Shown here piece after piece: positions 43,317 to 54,122 of a stretch of 64,000 bases of DNA; within the stretch, counting starts at the first letter, position 1; every line of letters begins with the position of its first letter. This DNA comes from Gliomastix tumulicola. Its lineage: Eukaryota > Ascomycota > Sordariomycetes > Hypocreales > Bionectriaceae. The stretch is from positions 1,178,001-1,242,000 of the forward strand of contig BCHX01000001.1 of NCBI GenBank assembly GCA_001599755.1, written 5' to 3'. The notes under the pieces were generated by a model. It was not told where the DNA came from and made no database searches. It saw only the letters and a list, made by a program, of their open reading frames with translations. The position numbers and the translations under genes were made by a program.

Positions 43317-43702
43317 ATGAAGTTCACTCTCGTCCTCGCTCTCCTCGCTCCCGTCATCGCCGCCATGCCCGCGGCTGATGTCGAGGCCCGCGACGTCGAG
43401 ATCCAGAACACCGAGGGCGACCTCGAGGCCCTTGCCTGCGCCGACAACCTCTGCGTTGGCATCAACAAGAACAAGCTCTGCAACGATCGTGTATGTACCC
43501 TAAAACAGCAGCTTTCACGACTGGATTCTGACAACAGCGTGATATAGTGCAGGTCTTGCTCCGGCCCCAGTGGCAAGTACAACAGCGGTGCTTGCGGTGG
43601 TCTTCTCTGGCAGTAAGTGATGACACCTTCTCCATGCAAACTTGTCCTCCATGATGCTAACGTGGTGCACTCAGGACCTGCATCTGCTACTATGACAACT
43701 AA
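43317..43702 (+). CDS. Secreted cysteine-rich peptide, defensin-like CS-alpha-beta spacing, spliced, 88 aa
   Basis: Exons 43317-43490, 43548-43612, 43675-43702 (267 nt), with canonical junctions (GTATGT/ATATAG and GTAAGT/CTCAG). Residues 1-16 are a signal peptide. A short acidic propeptide (about 17-40) follows, and the mature part starts near residue 40. The mature peptide has eight cysteines. Six have the CS-alpha-beta defensin spacing: a first Cys at 41, C-x3-C at 55 and 59, Gly-x-Cys ending at 74, then C-x-C at 81 and 83. The extra cysteines at 46 and 62 could form a fourth bridge. Fungal peptides of this kind are often antimicrobial, but activity cannot be read from sequence and the spacing could be coincidental. 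Confidence 0.8.
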
Positions 43703-44210
43703 GTAGCCACTACCATCAGCTATAAACATTGAGGGTTTTTGTCTGGCAATCTGAACAGCACGCTCCTGGACAACTTGGCCTTTGCCCGACATGAACCTCA
43801 AACACTGATGTAGAAGGTGATGTCGATGTTCAACGTCAACAGACGGCAGATGAGGAGGTATGTAGGAGAAGCCTAGTCAATCGATACTTTCTCCTGAATA
43901 TCAAGAATATCGTGATGAGGTCTATCGTTTATTTGCCTCTTTGGGGACAGCCATGACTAAAGCAAAGCATACTAACTTTGTAAACTCAGAGCAGAAGTCG
44001 AATCCAACCCACTAATCCAGTCTTCCTCATAGCCAACCCGGACTTGGCCGGTCTGTGACATGTCTGGCATCACTCACAACCCCATCCAAGCAGTGAACTG
44101 TAGATTGTCGTATGTACAGCGAATAGGGCTGGCTTCCTTCACCCAGAGGCAAGCCTAGCTTAGGATTGAAGCCTCAGTGTATCTTCACGGTCTCGCTACT
44201 CGTTTTGTTA
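43703..44210. other. Intergenic, no supported gene
   Basis: 3' flanks of the secreted peptide and peroxidase genes, which are convergent. Nothing else recognised. Confidence 0.45.
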
Positions 44211-45471
44211 TCAAGTGAGTAAGTCGCCGTTGAAAAGTTTGTCAGACTTGGCCGTGTTGTGTGGCCCGCTCAGGAAGAGGTCGAGCAGGAGCTGGTCAGG
44301 ATTCAGGAATGTCCCGACAATGATGGGAGGCAGGACCTTGCTGCACTCGGTCAGGTCGTTGATGTTGTAGACGCCGAGCAGACTGAGACGGACGTAGGCC
44401 CTCGCATATGCCTATAGATGAAAATATCTGTCAGTGCTGAAGCTGCGAATGAGAGATAGAATGAGAGGGTGGGTCACTTACGATGTTCCATGGAATCTGA
44501 CCCGTGAGCTGGCCGGTGAAGCCCAACCAAGTAGGCCTCGTGCGCGAATCCTGCGACAGCAACACGTCGCTCTGGAACTTGAAGATGCGCTGCGGCGAGT
44601 TGGCGTTCAAGGTCTCGGCGTAGAACTGCACGTCCCACACGCCCGGCGTCCTGTCCTGGGGGTCTCCCGCCCTGGCCGGGTCGACGAAGCGCTGTTGGCT
44701 CGTCGAGTGGGCTCCGACGAGGGCGACGAGTCCCGCGGCGTCGATGGTCTTGTCGGCGAAGAGATCGAGGAGGTCATCCACGCTGTCGAAGGGAGAAGGC
44801 AGCAGGCCAGTGGGCGCAGGCGCGCTGCTGTCTACCCGGCCGACGAAGGAGCGGACGCGAGGGCCGAGGGGACAGACGACGGTGCCGACGTTGGCGGCCA
44901 TCTGGATGAGATCGGCCATGCTGACGCCGTAGCCGTGGTACTTGTTGTACCAGATCCTCATCTGCGCGCAGATCTCCTCCAGCCCGTCGTTGTCACTCCT
45001 GCTCTCGCACTCTCCGGCCAGGGTGATGGACCCGTCGGCACCGCCACCGGTCCCCGTGCTCTTGGACCAGGTCCCGGCGTCGTGGAAGCCGAGACGGACG
45101 GCCGCCCGGGCGACGTTGTTGCATCGGAGGGCAGACCCGATCATGGCATCGCGCATCTCGTCGGCGATGTACTTCCAGATGCAGCACGTGTCCTGGGCAC
45201 AGGCCTGCGAGTCCTTGGGCGGCACGAGGACATAGGTGGACGTCAGGTCCTCGGGGAGGGCGTTGCCGAGGAGGATGTCCTTGACAGCCCGGCCGGTGGG
45301 ACTGAGTTCACTGTCGTCCAGTGTGGCAAGATCGCCGATCATCTCGGGCTGGGACGTCTGTCGAGCCTCGAGGTTGACGAGGTCCTTGAGGGCCGACCTC
45401 ATGCCTGGGTAAGCAAGGGCAAGCTCTCCAGCCGCCAGCACGGCGAGGACAAGGGTGGTGGGGGACCTCAT
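44211..45471 (-). CDS. Secreted class II heme peroxidase, spliced, 396 aa
   Basis: Exons 45471-44482 and 44411-44211 (1191 nt); 70-bp intron GTAAGT to TATAG. The start at MRSPTTLVLAVLAAGELALA gives a clear signal peptide; an upstream ATG at 45540 would bury it. Peroxidase motifs: distal Arg and His in AVRLGFHDAGTW (about residue 150), the GGGADGSI calcium and structural loop, and proximal heme-ligand His in ALVGAHSTSQQRF (about 275). The GRVDSSAPAPTGLLPSPF segment is typical of fungal class II enzymes (lignin and versatile peroxidase relatives), of which ascomycetes carry a poorly characterised branch. The second exon extends the usual C-terminal tail. It oxidises phenolic or other substrates with H2O2 outside the cell. 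I did not find a firm Mn-binding site. Confidence 0.9.
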
Positions 45472-47404
45472 GCTGATCTCCCTTGTTGGGGTCAGGGAGA
45501 AGTGATGCAGGATAGTGAAAGGGGGAATGATCAACGCCAAAATGCGTGATGAGATTGGGAGTGCCAGAACCCTGGAATTTGTGAAGAATTAGTTTCCTGG
45601 AACAGCGTATGATGAAATGATGGACATCTCAGAGCTCTTTATACCTCGAGGATCATTGCGTATGCCGTGGTCTCCCCCCCTGCCATATCGGAAAGTCGGC
45701 TTCTCACTGTCTCTCACAATCTACGCACGGATGTTGCTGTCAGCTTAGATAGCAGGACCTCTTGTGAATTCAGGCCTAAAACAAAACAAGGATTGGCTGA
45801 AATTTCGCTTATCCCTGACAGAAAACGGTCACTATCCTACGGCCAATGGCGAGTCCAGATGTGATGACCACGTCAAAGTCCCTACAAGCGGCTGAATACC
45901 CATGATCATGCAGCTTAGACAGGGATTGGTACACCGACAAAAAGCCACAGCCCAAGTGATGGATGCCTTCCTCCTGCGGGGGATCGAGATCACGCCGCAG
46001 CGTCGCATTCATCGCCCAGTTCACCCCGAACCGGACTCGGGATATGACACTCCTATCTCTATATGTCGCGCCCATATTACTGTCAGATATAGGTAGCATT
46101 CTTTATACTCTAGCAATAAACTCTTCCGATTAATCAGGGGAAACCTGGTCAGTAGCGTACATCTACGCTTTAGTGTCGGTAGTTACCTCTGTCTGGGGGA
46201 ATCTCAGTGCGGGAGAGCGACATCTGGCCATTCCGCTATAACAGGATGATAGCATCCCCTCGCCTATCTCTTATCCTGCAAGGTTGCGTCATTCTTTAAC
46301 AATAGTCGGACAGCTCAGGAGTTGTCTTCGAATCAGATGCTAACTTTGCGCCGTATCTCTCGTCGGGGAGGGCGGTTAAAATCAATAGTTTAACGCCTCA
46401 AGTGCGCGCGTGGTTCAGCCTCAGCCAACCCCACGCCAATACTGGCAAGCCCCAGACCCTCACCCCTTCCCATCTTTCCAATCCAGAAGCTATGATTGGG
46501 TCGTATGGTGGGTTCTAAGAAGCAGTGGCTGCGGTCTGAGGGTGTCCCAGCATTGACCTTCGTCTCATTCTTTCGTAAGAGGCTTCGAGGGGCTGACGCT
46601 ATACCATGCAAAGTTTGCCACGTCACGCACCCTCTGTTAGTTCTGTATTTTGAATGCTCGACAAGGGGGTAACTTCTATCCCCATGGAGTGGTGAACTGA
46701 TCACTTGTGATGACTGGCCGTGTCATCCGACCTCGACTCCATGACATGCCAAGCGACTACTCTGCTTGACATCGGCTATCTTGACGTCTCGTTGCATCAG
46801 AAGGAGCCACAGCCACGATTAGTTATCCCCCCTGCATGAGCAATCAATATCAGCATGCGCCGCTTCGCAATATTGCCTCTAGAAACCAATATTATGCAGG
46901 CTGTGAGACACCTACGTCATCTCGCAGCTCGACCACTATCAGAACACTCTCTCATTGGTGCATACAGCTGTCCTCGGGAGTCCGCATTCGTGGTAGCATG
47001 AGTGTGTGTTCGTTCACTTTGGATGTCAAGTCCTGATAAACGGCCTCTTCGCTTCTGGGATATCCAGCTGCTTGAGGCCTCCGATCAGTATACTGCATTG
47101 GGCTTGATGTCACTTTTAGATCCATATATGGAAGAGTGCCGAACGATCTGGAAGAATCTACATCTAATGACACGTCCCATGAGGCAATGGCTGCCCTAAA
47201 AGGTTATTGTACCCGAGCGTATCCCACTAAGTCGTGGAGTTATTTGTTGCGAGCGAGCAACTCTCCACAACTCCCCCCTCCTTCTCTCAGTTTGTCAGCA
47301 CATGTGGTAGATATTTAAACGGTCAGCGGCATGCGTAATTTAATCGAGTTTTTCTCATTCAAAGTAGAAATAGAAACGCCTATAAGCACAGCAAACCACA
47401 ACTT
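45472..47404. other. Gene-poor 1.9-kb intergenic region
   Basis: AT-richer than the flanks with frequent TAG/CTA words and no credible frame. It may include decayed repeat DNA, though no terminal repeats are visible. Confidence 0.4.
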
Positions 47405-48935
47405 ATGCCGACCATGACTACGACGGCCCCGACAATCGTTCACCTTGCAGATAATGGCAGGGAAAGCGCAATCTTTGCCGCCGATGACGCGTACAATGGA
47501 GAGCAGAGAGCAGCATGTCACTCTCGGGACGACATCGAGTCGACGTTGCCGCCATGGATCTGTGTTCTTGGTGCCTTCGCGTTTGCGATGCCTTCATTCG
47601 GTAGGTTTGGCTTCTCTCAAGTGACTTGGATTGCAGACTAAATTATTTATTATGCCCAGGCTTTATGCAATCCGTTGGAACACTCCAGTCTTATCTGCAA
47701 CTGAACCAACTTAGCGAATACTCCACGGGCGATATTGGATGGATCACAGGGCTGTACATGTTCCTCAGCTATTTTTTCAACATCCAGATCGGGCCCATTT
47801 GTGATCACTACGGGCCCATGATCATTGGTCCCGTCGGTGTAGCTCTTACGGTTGCATCGTTCTTTATCCTTGCAGAATGCAACACCTACTGGCAGCTGTT
47901 GCTCTGCTTGGGGGTGCTGGGGAGCCTGGGTGGCGCTATCATTGCCACGGTTGCTATTTCCGTCGTCGCTAAGCTGTTCAGCCGCCGCCAGGGCCTGGCT
48001 ATGGGCATTGCGTTGACGGGGTCCGCAGTCGGCGCCATCGTCTTCCCTATGATACTGCGGTCGACACTTGCAACCCTTGGATGGACGTGGGCGTTGAGGA
48101 TTTTGGCATTTGCCATCGCAGGAATCCTCGTTCCCGGGCTCCTCTGCTTCATACCTTTCCAGCGGCTCACTAGGACTCTGCCTGATCACACGCCCCCCGG
48201 AGTGCGCGGAAAGATCAATGTCAATCTCGCTGCGTTTCGTTCGCACCCCTTCACCCTTGTCACCGGAGGCTCATTTCTACTCGAATTCGCCATCTTCAGC
48301 ATCGCAGGCCTTTTGCCGACGATTGCCACCGAATCAGGCTTCAGCCCGGAAAACGGGTACCTGTTGCTGTCTATACTCGGCGTCGGGTCATGCGTGGGCC
48401 GCATTTTACCTGGTATCTTTGGTGACCTGGTAGGCCCTTTCAACACGATCTTGATCATGACGGCAGCGACGTTACTATTTATGGCTGCGTTGTTTATACC
48501 ATTTGCCAGCAAGTCAGCTTCTGTGCTCTTCACGTTTTCTGCTTTGTGGGGATTTGGATCTGGATCTTTTTTGTCGGTTACCCCTGGTGAGTTTTCACGG
48601 CCATCATCAACGTACCTCATTCCAAGTTAATAAGAATTCCAGTGTGTGTGGGAAGGACGTGTCAAGCGAAAGACTATGGAAGATTCTATGGCAAGTATGC
48701 CCGATTGCGCGCGCGCGTATGCTATTATTCTAACCGCTCGTTAGGCACGTGGACATTTCTTGTAAGCTTTTCAGTTCTTATCGCTGTACCTGTCAGTGGT
48801 ATAATGCTCGATCACTTGGGCACACAGGCTCTTGCGGCGTTGTTGACTATCATTGTATTCTTAGGAGGGGTCTGCTATGTTGCTGCGCGGGCATGTCTGG
48901 TTGGGAAACTATTTTCACCAAAGATTAAGATGTAA
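47405..48935 (+). CDS. MFS monocarboxylate-transporter-like carrier with a GC-AG intron, spliced, 453 aa
   Basis: Exons 47405-47600, 47660-48586, 48643-48690, 48745-48935 (1362 nt). The third intron has a GC donor (GCAAGT) and a TAG acceptor; using it restores the frame and gives the conserved DYGRFYG-GTWTFLVSFSVL junction, so the GC-AG intron is well supported. The protein has a polar N-terminus and about twelve hydrophobic segments. GFMQSVGTLQSYLQ and SRRQGLAMGIALTGSAVGA match the fungal monocarboxylate/MCH subfamily, as does CVGRTCQAKDYG before the last helices. Such carriers sit in the plasma or vacuolar membrane and move organic acids or unknown metabolites. Substrate not determinable. 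The carrier's surroundings are AT-rich and repeat-like. Confidence 0.88.
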
Positions 48936-50196
48936 CAAGCGCATGTAGATTCAGGCAACAAATGTTATTGGCCCTTACTCCTGCAGTCTCATCGGGAATG
49001 AGATCCATGTCGTACATTACCCTACGCCGATCAAGTCGCGCTACCATTAGCAATAGCTTGCACCAGCCGCCCAGTCCTAATACGTTCGCGTCCAATGTCC
49101 TCCTCTTCCGGAGCCCCGCCATCTCTTGCTGCCATTATCTTCTTCTAGTAGATATATGGCATAGACAGTTAAGCTGTTTGGGGACAAAGTCACGAATTCC
49201 TCGTCACGCGGCACCCGGGGATGAGGGGTTACACCTTAACGCCAGCAGTAATCCTGGCATTTGTAGCCATTGCAAGGGAACTTGTCCTAAGTAAGAAAAT
49301 CCGATACACCATCGGAGGGATGTTACTACTTAACCATGTTTCATGATAGCTCCGTCTGGGGTTAGGTGGACACATCGCTCACTAACTTGAGCCGTCTGGC
49401 ACGACTTCGCTTCGCTAGAGGACGGACGCTGGCGTGTAGAGGACGCTGGCGCACGGGAGACGTCATCGGGTCGTTAATACACTCGAGGGCGCTAGCGGCC
49501 AATCTGTTAGCTACTAGTAGCTAAAGGGTGCTGATGGGGAAAAGGGGTCGGCCGTTAAATATACCCATGTTCAACTGTCTTACCAGCACAAGTATTATGT
49601 TTCTCTTATCTACTAGCGCTCCCCGTGGAAAATAAGGTCTTAGTATATTCTTTTAGCTATCTATTACATGATCACGACCAAGGTATCCAAAGGAAGAGGG
49701 GGAAAATATAGAGTAACAAGCACGAGAAAAGTATCATAACCCGAAATTAGTCCTATAATCCGGCGTTGCTCGCTTTCTTGCACTATCTAGAAGATATCCT
49801 TCACAGCAGCGGCACCAGTAGAAACAAAAACCTTACTCGTTGGACCTTATAATCTCCTGAATAAAGCACAACGGTATCAATAAGTAGAGTATCCCAATGA
49901 AATTCGAATGTGCAGCATATGAACACGCAAAACTTTATTGATCGTCTTCAAGCAGTCATCGTCGGTGTTATAGAATATGATCTCCGGATATCACTTGTCC
50001 CACAACTCCCAAATCATGTACAGACCGAATGTAGATCAGCAATCCTCAGGGTGATGCTATGATCTACTCTCCTTTCCCCATTCCACTTCGTAAATACAAC
50101 AGCACCAGGAGCACATCCCACTAAGATACCCAATCTACCCCTCGAGCTCTTGATCCAAGTTTCTTCCAAGGCTTGCCATGGCCCCATTGGTCTTCC
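48936..50196. other. AT-rich gene-poor region, possible decayed repeat
   Basis: No gene. The stretch at about 49370-49560 has near-duplicate short words (GAGGACGGACGCTGGCG and AGAGGACGCTGGCG) and CTAGTAGCTAA-like stuttering, as seen in degraded transposons of related fungi. I could not define ends. Confidence 0.35.
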
Positions 50197-51348
50197 TCAC
50201 CTACCGCTATACTCGGCCCCGGCTGTGGGATGCTTCTCAGGGCCTGCGCTCAGCTCGGCCGTCTCCGACCCCAGTTCATAACGCGATGCCAGATCCGCTC
50301 GCTGCCGCAGCTGCGTCTCCTCCTGGTCCAGCAACTCCAACTCGCGTAATCTGCTGCGCCTGGCAGCGATGCGACGCAGATCGTCGTCAACGGTCTCATT
50401 CCCAGTAGGGACGAAGTCAATGGGCGGCGACTGGGTGTCTGAGACGGCGATCTTGGACGAGTAGGCTCCCGGCGATGCTGTGCTGGCAGGGGCGTTGGCG
50501 TATCCGGTCTGCACGGTGCTCTGCTGCTGCGGTGGCACTTGGTCCCGAGTCTGGCCACGCCTCTTGCGTCTTCGGCACAGGATGAACAGAACGCCGGCGA
50601 GGATCGCAAGAAAAGCCACCACGCCGACTACGATGCCGGCAATGACGCCTCCCGATAGTCCACCACCTCCTCCTCCTCCTCCTGAGCTGCTGCCACTCCC
50701 CGATTCACTCCCCCCTCCATTCTCACTTTCGGAGCTCGACGTTGGCGTCACGCCAGGGCTCAGCGGGTGCGTCTCGAGATTGGGGAGGTCCGACTCGCGC
50801 CACCGAACCTGGATCGGAAAGATGTTGTTGATGGTGGTCGTGTCGTAGTAGTCGCGAGTCACGCCGCTGCTCGTGCTGAGGGCGGAACCTCGTGTAACTG
50901 TCGATGTGACACTGATGAAGGAGTATCGGCTGACCGTAATAACCCCTTGACACGAATGGGTGGCCGAAGTCCCAGACAGCGTATAGCCACTGCGCTCCCC
51001 GATCTAAGGTGTCAGCAAACTACATCATGTACCAATTGAAGGGGGTGATCCAGGCTCTACTGACGTCGGACAACAGACGATGGCCGTCTCGCCAGGCTCA
51101 ATCGGAGGACCGAAGAATGGCGGTGGCGAGGCCACGCTGTGCATGCCAGATGGACAGATGCCCGGAGAGTAGAACGAGGCGGCCTCCCAGTACAGCCGCC
51201 ACCGGTCAGACAGTGGCAGACACGTGCGCGTCTTGTACCACAGATCTTCCACGTCGTTTGCGCAGTCGGCAGGGGGCGTGAAGACGGTTGTCAGTGCACC
51301 CGCTGGCGCTGTGCCATCGTGGGGGATCGGAGCTGTGGTGGTAGCCAT
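50197..51348 (-). CDS. Single-pass membrane protein, Mid2-like architecture, spliced, 358 aa
   Basis: Exons 51348-51065 and 50989-50197 (1077 nt). The acceptor CGCAG at 50990 was chosen over an earlier TTAG because only it keeps the frame and yields CCPTGYTLSGTSATHSCQG. The N-terminal part carries several Cys and Trp (DLWYKTRTCLPLSDRW, SGMHSV, ETAIVCCP). A Ser/Thr/Gly-rich stalk follows (SGSGSSSGGGG), then one membrane helix (GGVIAGIVVGVVAFLAILAG) with a basic stop-transfer (CRRRKRR). A charged cytosolic tail of about 115 residues ends the protein. No cleaved signal peptide is obvious. This layout is common in fungal cell-wall sensors, but no WSC domain is present and function is unknown. Confidence 0.8.
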
Positions 51349-52205
51349 TGGCACACTGTCGCACAAGTAATTACGTAGGGTCTGATCTTTGCCGTCTTAG
51401 ACTTGTTTTAAAGGGAAGAGAAGAAAGCAGAATTGTGGCAGAGGGGGAAACGGAGAGGTTCACAGGGGTTTAATGCGACAGCTAGCGGCAGATCCGTACG
51501 AGGCAGAATGACCGTATTCCGTCGTATTCGCCCTACATGGGTCCATGCACACCAAGTCAGCTTCGCCATTCTGCTCTGGTATTTCAATTGGTAGAGGCTA
51601 GCCATGGCATGTGTCTTGGCATTCTACGGCTGAATGATGATGCCTTGGCATTTCGCTGTTCGTCGCCAAGATATGGAGGCTAGTGTTCGTAGCTCAACTC
51701 CTACTTTCGGCACCTTGGTAATACGATGCACCATGAATAGATCCAGAGATTAGTCTTCCTTCGAATATATAGAGAGCACTAGTATCAGCCTAGGTCAACT
51801 GCAGACTACAAGAGCGCTCTAGTTTGTCCCCCCGGGACGACTGCCTTTGAGGAAGGTAGCAGGATGACATGCCCATGAAGTTTTAAAACAATTGTTTTGA
51901 GGAACCTAAAGAAACACACGGGGAGCATTTCTCGGCAAGCAAATTCTCCAACCTGAATAAGCAGCTCATGAATGGTAAGTTACGAGCAGTTGAGCCTGTA
52001 CTCGTGTCCAACCAGTCATAAAGTTTATCAAAGGAGTAAACCAAACCGACGGATTCCGATTCTCAGCTAGTGACCAGCCGCCTCTTCCATCTTGACGGCA
52101 ATGCCATCAAAGGGCTGTATCTTTAGTGTCAGCCATGTGCTTCATGCAGAAGTAATAAGTGCCTTACCTTTGTCACCGGGCTCAAGGCAGCCCAAACCGA
52201 GTGTC
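51349..52205. other. Intergenic, no supported gene
   Basis: No gene. A canonical intron-like segment near 52110-52170 could belong to the 3' end of the next gene on this strand: a GTAAGG donor leading to the frame IQPFDGIAVKMEEAAGH. Confidence 0.4.
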
Positions 52206-52547
52206 TCAAGCAGACACGGAAGAGGCCCCGCTGAAGGACTGCTCAGCGGTGCCACCAGCACCTCCATCACGAGCAGCGACATCGCCAGAGCCTCCAGAGC
52301 CCCCGGAACCTCCGGCAGAGCTCCCCGAGACACTACCGGCGCCATCACGGGCGGAAACGGCACCCGAGCCGCCGCCGGATCCTCCAGCAGAGTGCTCAAC
52401 GGCCCCTCCAGCACCTTCGCCGCGAGCTGAGATGCCAGAGAGGCCGGGTCCCTCGGCTGAGCCCTTCGTCACCGGCCTTTGGGGCCTGGCAGCCGAGAGC
52501 GAGAGGAAGGCGGCAAGGCCAATGGTGATCTTGGTGTAGTGAACCAT
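52206..52547 (-). CDS. Secreted Gly/Ser/Ala-rich small protein, 113 aa
   Basis: Begins with a signal peptide (MVHYTKITIGLAAFLSLSAA). The rest is low complexity, with GGSGGSGGSG-type runs and repeated ARDG(A/G)G blocks (SARDGAG, AARDGGAG). There are no cysteines, so it is not a typical disulfide-rich effector; it could be a wall-associated or adhesive protein. The open frame stops at SVSA, but the 3' flank has a plausible intron, so the real C-terminus might be different. CDS character is supported mainly by the leader peptide and composition. Confidence 0.55.
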   Translation of the reverse strand: MVHYTKITIGLAAFLSLSAARPQRPVTKGSAEGPGLSGISARGEGAGGAVEHSAGGSGGGSGAVSARDGAGSVSGSSAGGSGGSGGSGDVAARDGGAGGTAEQSFSGASSVSA

Positions 52548-54122
52548 GATGTTTAGATGTGGGTGTGTGTGGGTGTGGTAGATTTGGTATGATTGCTAAG
52601 GAAGTGATAGAAAGTGATGGCGATGATGGGAGAGCGGCTGCCTTTTGTACTTTACGTACGTCTTAGGACAGGACCATATCTTCACGTCTATGATGCTGAT
52701 TCAGATATGAGCTGTAATCGGCCCGTTGACTTCGACACATCAATCCCACATTGCGTGGTCCCGCCGGCTTTCAGTCCCAGCTTGCGCATCTGTGGCTCTG
52801 AATAGGGAATAATGCGGTCATTATGCCGATGCATGCATCACGGCAATATGTCATCGCGCTCAGCAGCCTCAAGTCTGCATTGGGGGCCGATACCTAGAGA
52901 AGTACGTGCCTCAGAACTTGAGTAGATTTGTAATGTTACACTGATGCTTCTATCGGTCCTTGAAAGCATTCAATTATACATTTGAATGATCTTTTCCTTT
53001 GATCATCAGCATTATGAGGCCGAAGCTCCCGGTACTCTGGCATGGAATTACCAAAGGCCTTCTCAACACCACTCAAGGTCCAAAGGCTGCCCGATCTTTT
53101 GTAATGATTCCTTTCGGAGAGTCATTCGGCAAAAATATAAAAAATTAAAGAGATGCTGACAATGGTATCAATCTCACAATACAAATCAATAAGCATAATC
53201 GCTTGGAAAATTGGGGTAGTATACCCTTCGAAGCGCATGCATCTGCCTCGTATTGACTCGACGAGTGCCCGGCAAAGGAATCGATGGGATGCAGGACCAG
53301 GCTGCATATTGACTAGTTCCGAGCAGCAAGTTTCGGGTCATTGACTTCTTCAATCTGTTAGCAATGGAAATTGACATGGCTACGCCCAGGTTCGCCGAGC
53401 AAAGCCAGCTGTCTTCACTTCCATAGACGGCCAAGAGCGATGGGGGCCAACTCGGTCGAAAGTTCCAGACAGATGAAGACAATCTCACGTTGATGGTGTG
53501 GTTAGTCAAAGATGACTCAGGTAGTAAACGAACTTCAGCCATCGTCAGTGTTGCCCAGCGCCGTGTGTTTTGCTCACGGGTGCTCCCCTTTAAAGTACCT
53601 AGGTAAGGCCACGGAAAGATATTCTTCCACTAAAACCAAGCCTCTCAAGCAGGTAGAGACACGTGTGTTCCGTTCTATAGGTTCTACTCAGGGACGCTTC
53701 ATCCGATATTTAGGGCTGGTTGTTCCAGCTCTTCGCCCTGTGGAATCTGGGAGCTGACTCCTCCGTTTCAATGTTCCATTCATCCCCATGGAAAGCACCC
53801 GCTCGGGAAAGCTTGCATCCTTCGCATTGATTCTCTGTGTGCTCAGAAGTGCAACGTACTCCATTGAATTCCAAGTTTAATGTATCGTTCAAGATCATGT
53901 CAAGCTACATACTACTTCTCGCTACCATAAAGCACTATAGACAGACTTTCATTCACTCATATCCATTGCCTTCCATTTCATGAATTCATTCCCAGATCTC
54001 ATCCTCACCACACCTCGACGACTGCCCCCCATTTTATCAGCTTGAAATCCGTCACCGATCAACACCCATACCACAGTCTCACTCTCAAGTGACCATATAT
54101 CTCGTCCGGCGGTGTTAGTGAA
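52548..54122. other. Intergenic, no supported gene
   Basis: About 1.6 kb with no credible coding frame; mixed composition and no obvious repeats. Confidence 0.45.

Noticed and set aside
44434..45549. 371-codon frame opposite the peroxidase
   Set aside because: Antisense shadow of a well-supported peroxidase with heme motifs; composition is Val/Arg/Gly-rich with no domain.
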